Assembly: GCF_003319095.1 (NCBI RefSeq)
Contig: NZ_QOHI01000001.1
Span: 310,001 to 374,000, forward strand
DNA from: Blastococcus sp. TBT05-19
GTDB lineage: Bacteria; Actinomycetota; Actinomycetes; Mycobacteriales; Geodermatophilaceae
Length of the DNA: 64,000 nt
Direction: 5' to 3'
Shown here: positions 59,563-64,000 of the stretch, one piece after another
How the letters are laid out: each line of letters opens with the position of its first letter
Position numbering within the stretch: position 1 is the first letter of the stretch
Position numbers and translations under genes: made by a program
The notes under the pieces: model-generated
Databases searched by the model: none
What the model saw: the letters and a program-made list of their open reading frames with translations, nothing else
Told to the model about the DNA's origin: nothing

Positions 59563-60930
59563 TCAGAACAGGCGGTGGAAAGCGGCGCCGAGGTCGGGGA
59601 CCTCGATGAGCCGCATCCCGGCCGGAGCGGAGCCGGCGTCGGGCGGGACCAGCGCGGTGCGGTAGCCCTGGCGGGCGGCCTCGGCCAGCCGGCGGCCGGT
59701 TCCGCCGACCCGGCGGATCTCCCCGGACAGGCCCACCTCGCCGAGCGCGACCATGCCGGCCGGGAGCGGGGTGTCCTTGGCCGCCGAGGCGATCGCGAGG
59801 GCGAGGGCGAGGTCGGCGGCCGGTTCGGCGATCCGCACCCCGCCCACGGAGGCGGCGAAGACGTCGGCGTCGGCGAGCTTCACCCGGCCGCGGCGCTCCA
59901 CCACGGCGTTGACCATGGCGACCCGCTGGCCGTCCAGGCCGCTGACCGCCCGGCGCGGCGAACCGCCGCCGCCGGAGCTCGCCACCAGCGCCTGCACCTC
60001 GGCCAGCAGCGGGCGGCTGCCTTCGAGGGTGACCGTGACGCAGCTGCCCGGGACGGGGTCGGCGCGGCGGGAGACGAAGAGGGCGGACGGGTCCGGTACC
60101 CCGACCACGCCGCGGTCACCGATCTCGAAGCAGCCGATCTCGTCGGCGGGTCCGAAGCGGTTCTTGGTGGCCCGCACCATCCGCAGGGTCGAGTGGCGCT
60201 CGCCGTCGAAGGAGATGACGACGTCGACGAGGTGCTCGAGGGTGCGCGGGCCGGCGATGGCGCCGTCCTTCGTCACGTGCCCGACGAGGATGGTGGTCAT
60301 GCCGCGGCTCTTGGCCACGCCGGTGAGCGCCGACGCCACCGCCCGCACCTGGGTGGACCCGCCGTCGGTGCCCTCGGCGGCGGGGGAGCGCACGGTCTGG
60401 ACGCTGTCGAGGACCAGGAGGGAGGGCTTGACCGCCTCGACGTGCGCGAGCACGGCCGACAGCTCGGTCTCGGCCGCGAGGTACAGCTGGTCGTGCAGCG
60501 CACCGATCCGCTCGGCCCGCAGCCGCACCTGGCCGGCCGACTCCTCGCCGGAGACGACGAGCGCCGGGCCGTTGCTCGCCGCCACCCGCTGGGCCACCTC
60601 GAGCAGCAGGGTGGACTTGCCCACGCCGGGCTCGCCGGCGACCAGCAGCACCGCGCCCGGCACGAGCCCACCGCCGAGGACGCGGTCGAACTCCGCGATG
60701 CCGGTGGGGACGGCGCGGGCGCCCGCGAGCTCGACCTGGGCGATCGGCAGCGCCGGGGAGGTGACCTGCCCGGCCGACACGGCGCGCAGGCCCGTCGTGG
60801 GGGCGCCGGTCTCCTGCAGGGTGCCCCAGGCCTGGCACTCCGGGCAGCGCCCGACCCACTTGGCCGAGGCGTAGCCGCACTCGGTGCAGCGGTGGGCGGG
60901 GCGGGCGGACTTCACTCCTGCGGGCGGCAC
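59563..60930 (-). CDS. radA: DNA repair protein RadA
   Basis: A 455-residue RecA-like protein for recombination intermediates. The N-terminal zinc finger is C15/C18/C29/C32 (CTECG...CPEC). Walker A is GEPGVGKST, the RadA-specific KNRFG motif is present, and the C-terminal part is Lon-protease-like. GTG 60930 is preferred: TAGCGT (60938-60943) lies seven bases upstream as in other leaderless genes here. Confidence 0.95.
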   Translation of the reverse strand: MPPAGVKSARPAHRCTECGYASAKWVGRCPECQAWGTLQETGAPTTGLRAVSAGQVTSPALPIAQVELAGARAVPTGIAEFDRVLGGGLVPGAVLLVAGEPGVGKSTLLLEVAQRVAASNGPALVVSGEESAGQVRLRAERIGALHDQLYLAAETELSAVLAHVEAVKPSLLVLDSVQTVRSPAAEGTDGGSTQVRAVASALTGVAKSRGMTTILVGHVTKDGAIAGPRTLEHLVDVVISFDGERHSTLRMVRATKNRFGPADEIGCFEIGDRGVVGVPDPSALFVSRRADPVPGSCVTVTLEGSRPLLAEVQALVASSGGGGSPRRAVSGLDGQRVAMVNAVVERRGRVKLADADVFAASVGGVRIAEPAADLALALAIASAAKDTPLPAGMVALGEVGLSGEIRRVGGTGRRLAEAARQGYRTALVPPDAGSAPAGMRLIEVPDLGAAFHRLF

Positions 60931-60937
60931 GCCACCG

Positions 60938-60943
60938 ACGCTA
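60938..60943 (-). promoter_or_regulatory. Candidate -10 hexamer TAGCGT of radA (leaderless)
   Basis: Read on the minus strand, TAGCGT lies seven bases before the radA GTG. Confidence 0.42.
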
Positions 60944-60974
60944 ACCGGGGCCACCGACAAATCCGGCGGGAACG

Positions 60975-61009
60975 CGCGAGGGCGGCCCCGTGGCGGGGCC
61001 GCCCTCGCG
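60975..61009 (-). terminator. Strong hairpin downstream of the lipoprotein gene
   Basis: CGCGAGGGCGGCCCC (60975-60989) and GGGGCCGCCCTCGCG (60995-61009) form a perfect 15-bp stem with a five-base loop. It lies downstream of the 61042-61689 gene and upstream of radA. Confidence 0.7.
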
Positions 61010-61041
61010 GCGGTGCTCAGGTGGAGCGGCTCAGCGGGAGA

Positions 61042-61689
61042 TCACTCCCCGCCCTCGTGGTGCTCGTCCTCTGCGCCCTCTTCGCTGGTGGCCTCGCCGT
61101 GCTCCTCGTGGAAGTCGAAGGCCTCGCCCCGCTCGAGCTCGCGGTCCGGGTTGCCGACGGGCACCAGCATGGTGACCTCGCCGGCGTTCTCGAAGGTGAG
61201 CACCAGCTCGACGTACTGGCCCGTGGTCAGGGGCTCGTCGAGGTCGGTCAGCGTGATGGTGGCCGCGCCGTCACCGCCGACGAAGACCGAGGAACGGGCC
61301 GGGATCTCGAGCTCGTCCGATGCCGACGCCGTGCTCCCGGTCGAGGGCGCCGTCGTCGGTGCGCTGCTGGTGGAGGGGCTGGCGGCGCCGGTGCTGATCT
61401 CCGCCTCGCCGAAGCCCTCGCCCGTGATGCCGGTCAGGGTGTCGGCCTCGGCGCCGCTGTTGGCGATGGCCAGCATCAGGGTGGCGTCGTCACCGGCCTC
61501 GTAGCGACCGCCCTCGGGGTACTCGAGGTTCGCCATCCGGAGCGTGATGTCGCCGACGGCGGCCATGGCCCCGACCTTGTCGCGCTCCTGCGTGGCGGTC
61601 TGCGTGACCCGCCCGGCGCTGCACGCGGAGAGCGCGATCGGGGAGAGGAGCAGAACGCCCATGGTGGCGGCGCGCAGAGCGCGGTTCAC
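61042..61689 (-). CDS. Lipoprotein, LpqE-like
   Basis: A 215-residue lipoprotein: signal peptide with lipobox ALSAC (Cys 23), then a beta-rich domain resembling PCu(A)C/DUF461 proteins, a Ser/Thr-rich insertion in the middle and an acidic, histidine-containing tail (FHEEHGEATSEEGAEDEHHE). Its place next to radA matches mycobacterial LpqE. A metal-related periplasmic role is suggested by family and His residues only. Confidence 0.75.
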   Translation of the reverse strand: MNRALRAATMGVLLLSPIALSACSAGRVTQTATQERDKVGAMAAVGDITLRMANLEYPEGGRYEAGDDATLMLAIANSGAEADTLTGITGEGFGEAEISTGAASPSTSSAPTTAPSTGSTASASDELEIPARSSVFVGGDGAATITLTDLDEPLTTGQYVELVLTFENAGEVTMLVPVGNPDRELERGEAFDFHEEHGEATSEEGAEDEHHEGGE

Positions 61690-61815
61690 AGCTGTCGACC
61701 TCCAGCAGGACCGTGCCGGCCACCGGGGATCGGTGGCGCGGAGACGACCCGAGCGTATCGGTCGCCCGCTCGGCCCGCCCGCAGGGAGCGGCGGCAGGTC
61801 GCGCGCCCGGCCCGG

Positions 61816-62673
61816 TCAGGCCAGCCCCGAGCCCCCGGCGAGCAGCAGCACGACGTCCAGGACGGTCAGCAGCATGACCGCGGGGAAGGCCAGCCGGCGG
61901 AAGGCGGGCCGGCCCGCGAGGCCGGCCACGACCGCGGCCGGCACGGCCAGGACCAGCGCCGCGTACCCGGCGGCCGTCGGCGGGCCGTCCGGGCCGAGGA
62001 CCAGGACCAGCGAGGCGGCGGCCAGCAGGACCGCGCCGGACGCCGCCGAGATCGAGGCGCCGAGCCGGTGGGGGAGGCCCCGGACGCCGGTCGCGAGGTC
62101 GTCCTCCAGGTCGGGGGCGACGTTGGCGAGGTGGGCTGCGCCACCGAGCGCCGCTCCGGCCGCGACCAGCCACCAGGGAGCCGTCGCGGCGCCGGGGGCG
62201 GCGGCCACCACGCCGGCCGGGAGGGCGCCGAAACCGACCACGTAGCCCGCGAAGGACCAAATCGTGCGCTTGAGCCCGGCGTTGTAGGCCCACCCGCTGG
62301 CGACGAGGAGCAGGAGGAGCAGCCCGGGCACCGCGCCGAGCAGCAGCGAGAGGAGGACCGCCAGAGCGGCGGAGACGAGCGCCGCACGGCGCAGCAGCGC
62401 CGGGCTCACGGCGCCCTGGACCACCGGCTTGTCGGCGCGGGCGACGGCGCGGTCGCGGTCGGCGTCGAGCCAGTCGTTGCTCCAGCCGATGGACGCCTGA
62501 CCTGCGAGGACGGCCGCGAGGACCAGTGCGGTGCGGCCGGCCGGGGTGCCCGACGCCACGGCGAGGAGGGTGGCGACGGTGGTCACCGCGACGGCCGGTC
62601 CCGGGTGCGTCGCGAGGGCCAGCGAGCGCACCAGCGACGGCGGCCGCGCTGCCTCCGGAGGCACATCAATCAC
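61816..62673 (-). CDS. UbiA-family prenyltransferase
   Basis: A 285-residue membrane protein with about eight hydrophobic segments. The first Asp motif is NDWLDADRD, the second DLEDD in NVAPDLEDDLATG. These bind the prenyl diphosphate via magnesium. Likely transfers an isoprenoid to a quinone or related acceptor; the specific substrate is not evident. Confidence 0.85.
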   Translation of the reverse strand: MIDVPPEAARPPSLVRSLALATHPGPAVAVTTVATLLAVASGTPAGRTALVLAAVLAGQASIGWSNDWLDADRDRAVARADKPVVQGAVSPALLRRAALVSAALAVLLSLLLGAVPGLLLLLLVASGWAYNAGLKRTIWSFAGYVVGFGALPAGVVAAAPGAATAPWWLVAAGAALGGAAHLANVAPDLEDDLATGVRGLPHRLGASISAASGAVLLAAASLVLVLGPDGPPTAAGYAALVLAVPAAVVAGLAGRPAFRRLAFPAVMLLTVLDVVLLLAGGSGLA

Positions 62674-62758
62674 GCTCTGTCAACCCCCTGAGGCCAATGC
62701 ATCAAGGCTCTGACCTGCAGATTTACTGCCCGGGCCCGATCCGTTGGTCAGTCTCCCG

Positions 62759-62767
62759 TGCTAACCT
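62759..62767 (+). promoter_or_regulatory. Candidate extended -10 for carD
   Basis: TGCTAACCT carries an extended -10 (TGn plus TAACCT) 27 bases before the carD ATG. Confidence 0.4.
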
Positions 62768-62794
62768 AGAGGGAGCGAAAGGGGTCACATTCAC

Positions 62795-63277
62795 ATGGGC
62801 TTCACTGTCGGCGAGACCGTCGTCTATCCGCATCACGGTGCCGCTCTGATCGAGGCGATCGAGCAGCGCACCGTCAAGGGCGAGCAGAAGGCCTACCTCG
62901 TGCTGAAGGTCGCCCAGGGCGACCTCACCGTCCGGGTTCCGGCTGACAACGCAGAGATCGTCGGCGTCCGCGACGTCGTCGGCCAGGAAGGCCTGGACAA
63001 GGTCTTCGAGGTGCTGCGCGCACCGCACACCGAGGAGCCGACCAACTGGTCGCGCCGCTACAAGGCCAACCTCGAGAAGCTGGCCTCCGGTGACGTGAAC
63101 AAGGTCGCCGAGGTCGTCCGCGACCTCTGGCGCCGCGACAAGGACCGGGGCCTCTCGGCCGGCGAGAAGCGGATGCTCTCCAAGGCCCGCCAGATCCTGG
63201 TCAGCGAGCTCGCGCTCGCCGAGGGCACCAACGAGGACAAGGCCGAGATCCTGCTCGACGAGGTCCTCGCCAGCTGA
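62795..63277 (+). CDS. carD: RNA polymerase-binding transcription factor CarD
   Basis: A 160-residue CarD. Residues 1-60 are the RNAP-interaction domain ([27 protein letters not shown]). The C-terminal helical domain contains [16 protein letters not shown] and the conserved [21 protein letters not shown]. It stabilises open complexes at rRNA and housekeeping promoters. The carD-ispD order matches Mycobacterium. Confidence 0.97.
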   Translation: MGFTVGETVVYPHHGAALIEAIEQRTVKGEQKAYLVLKVAQGDLTVRVPADNAEIVGVRDVVGQEGLDKVFEVLRAPHTEEPTNWSRRYKANLEKLASGDVNKVAEVVRDLWRRDKDRGLSAGEKRMLSKARQILVSELALAEGTNEDKAEILLDEVLAS

Positions 63278-63315
63278 GCACTCAGCACTCCTCCAGAACC
63301 AACCGGACCACTCCC

Positions 63316-64000
63316 GTGCACGCTGTCGCGATCGTCGCAGCGGCCGGGAGTGGTTCGCGTCTGGGGGCCGACCGCCCGAAGGCGCTCGTCCCGCTCGCCG
63401 GTCGGCCGCTCGTGTGCTGGGCCGTCGACGGGCTGCTCGACGGAGGTGTCGCCGAGGTCGTGGTGACCGTCCCCGCCGCCGAGCGCGAGGCCTTCGCCGC
63501 CGTCCTGCCCGCCGCGGTCCGGATCGTGGACGGCGGGGCGACGCGCACCGCCTCGGTCCGCGCCGGCCTCGCCGCGCTGTCCGACCCCGCCCACCCCGCC
63601 GCCGACGTCGTCCTCGTGCACGACGCGGCGCGCCCGCTCACCCCGCCCGACGTCGTCGCCCGGGTGCTCGCCGCGATCGCCGCCGGCGCCCCGGCGGTCG
63701 TGCCCGTGCTCCCGGTCGTCGACACGACCGTGCTCGTCGACGACGACGGCGCCGTCGTCGACGCGGTCCCGCGTGCCCCGCTCCGCCGGGTGCAGACCCC
63801 GCAGGGCTTCGCCCGGGACGTGCTCGAGCGGGCCTACGCGGCGCTGCCGGAGGGTGCCGAGCTGACCGACGACGCCGCCGTGGTGCGCGCCTCGGGCGTG
63901 CGGGTGGACACCGTCGCCGGGGACGAGCGCTCGGCCAAGGTCACCGTGCCGCACGACCTCACCCTGGCCGGGCTCGCGGTGACCGTCGATGGCACGGTGA
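63316..64000 (+). CDS. ispD: 2-C-methyl-D-erythritol 4-phosphate cytidylyltransferase (cut by window end)
   Basis: A 228-codon open 3' end of IspD in the MEP isoprenoid pathway. GTG 63316 opens VAIVAAAGSGSRLGADRPKALVPLAG, the nucleotide-binding signature. VLVHDAARPL and PRAPLRRVQTPQGF match the family, as does the late LTDDAAVV. The frame is still open at the last base of the window. A fused IspF domain cannot be judged. Confidence 0.93.
   Translation, partial: MHAVAIVAAAGSGSRLGADRPKALVPLAGRPLVCWAVDGLLDGGVAEVVVTVPAAEREAFAAVLPAAVRIVDGGATRTASVRAGLAALSDPAHPAADVVLVHDAARPLTPPDVVARVLAAIAAGAPAVVPVLPVVDTTVLVDDDGAVVDAVPRAPLRRVQTPQGFARDVLERAYAALPEGAELTDDAAVVRASGVRVDTVAGDERSAKVTVPHDLTLAGLAVTVDGTV

Overview
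The window is very G+C-rich DNA from an actinobacterium. Gene content and order follow a block conserved with Mycobacterium: a Tad-pilus/helicase cluster, topA, holB, tRNA-Thr, ppa, a PBP4-type carboxypeptidase, tilS, hpt, ftsH, folE-folP-folB-folK, panC-panD-coaX, lysS, lsr2, clpC, mutY, disA, radA, carD and ispD. Extreme G+C, frequent GTG starts and proteins such as the MFS-thymidylate kinase fusion suggest a Geodermatophilaceae-like organism (Geodermatophilus, Blastococcus, Modestobacter). The family is an inference and the genus is not resolved.

Layout. 1-4.2 kb: the end of a Tad-like pilus operon (TadC-like, DUF4244, TadE, TadE-like) facing its usual DEAD-box helicase partner. 4.4-14.7 kb: proton-pumping pyrophosphatase, topoisomerase I, a Tam-like methyltransferase, the MFS-thymidylate kinase fusion and DNA polymerase III delta-prime. 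14.73 kb: a tRNA-Thr(CGT) gene. 14.76-29.84 kb: a 15-kb integrated element bounded by a 44-bp direct repeat of the tRNA 3' half. 29.9-40.1 kb: pyrophosphatase, cell-wall, tRNA modification, purine salvage, FtsH and folate genes. 40.2-46.0 kb: an inserted block with an AraC-DinB regulator, a reductase-like protein and a betaine-type ABC transporter. 46.1-64 kb: a coiled-coil membrane protein, pantothenate genes, lysS, lsr2, clpC, DNA repair and c-di-AMP genes, a lipoprotein, a UbiA prenyltransferase, carD and the start of ispD.

The element is the most interesting part. An integrase and an XRE-type repressor run leftward. Small DNA-binding proteins, a RepA-like ATPase, a repeat cluster that could be an origin, a small terminase, a large terminase split into ATPase and nuclease genes, a WhiB protein, several unknown proteins, a tape measure and a minor tail protein run rightward. 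I recognise no portal, capsid, tail tube or lysis gene, yet the reading frames are intact and overlap tightly. This resembles the plan of phage-inducible chromosomal islands (phage satellites) more than a randomly decaying prophage, but a deletion derivative of a siphovirus prophage cannot be excluded. Paired 9-bp sites at both ends look like integrase arm sites, and integration swaps the last residues of the integrase.

Two chromosomal observations also stand out. The betaine-type binding lipoprotein is circularly permuted relative to the classical ProX/OsmF order. The DUF6779-like membrane protein carries seven perfect 10-residue repeats. Many chromosomal genes appear to have leaderless transcripts, with a TAnnnT hexamer 6-8 nt before the start codon.
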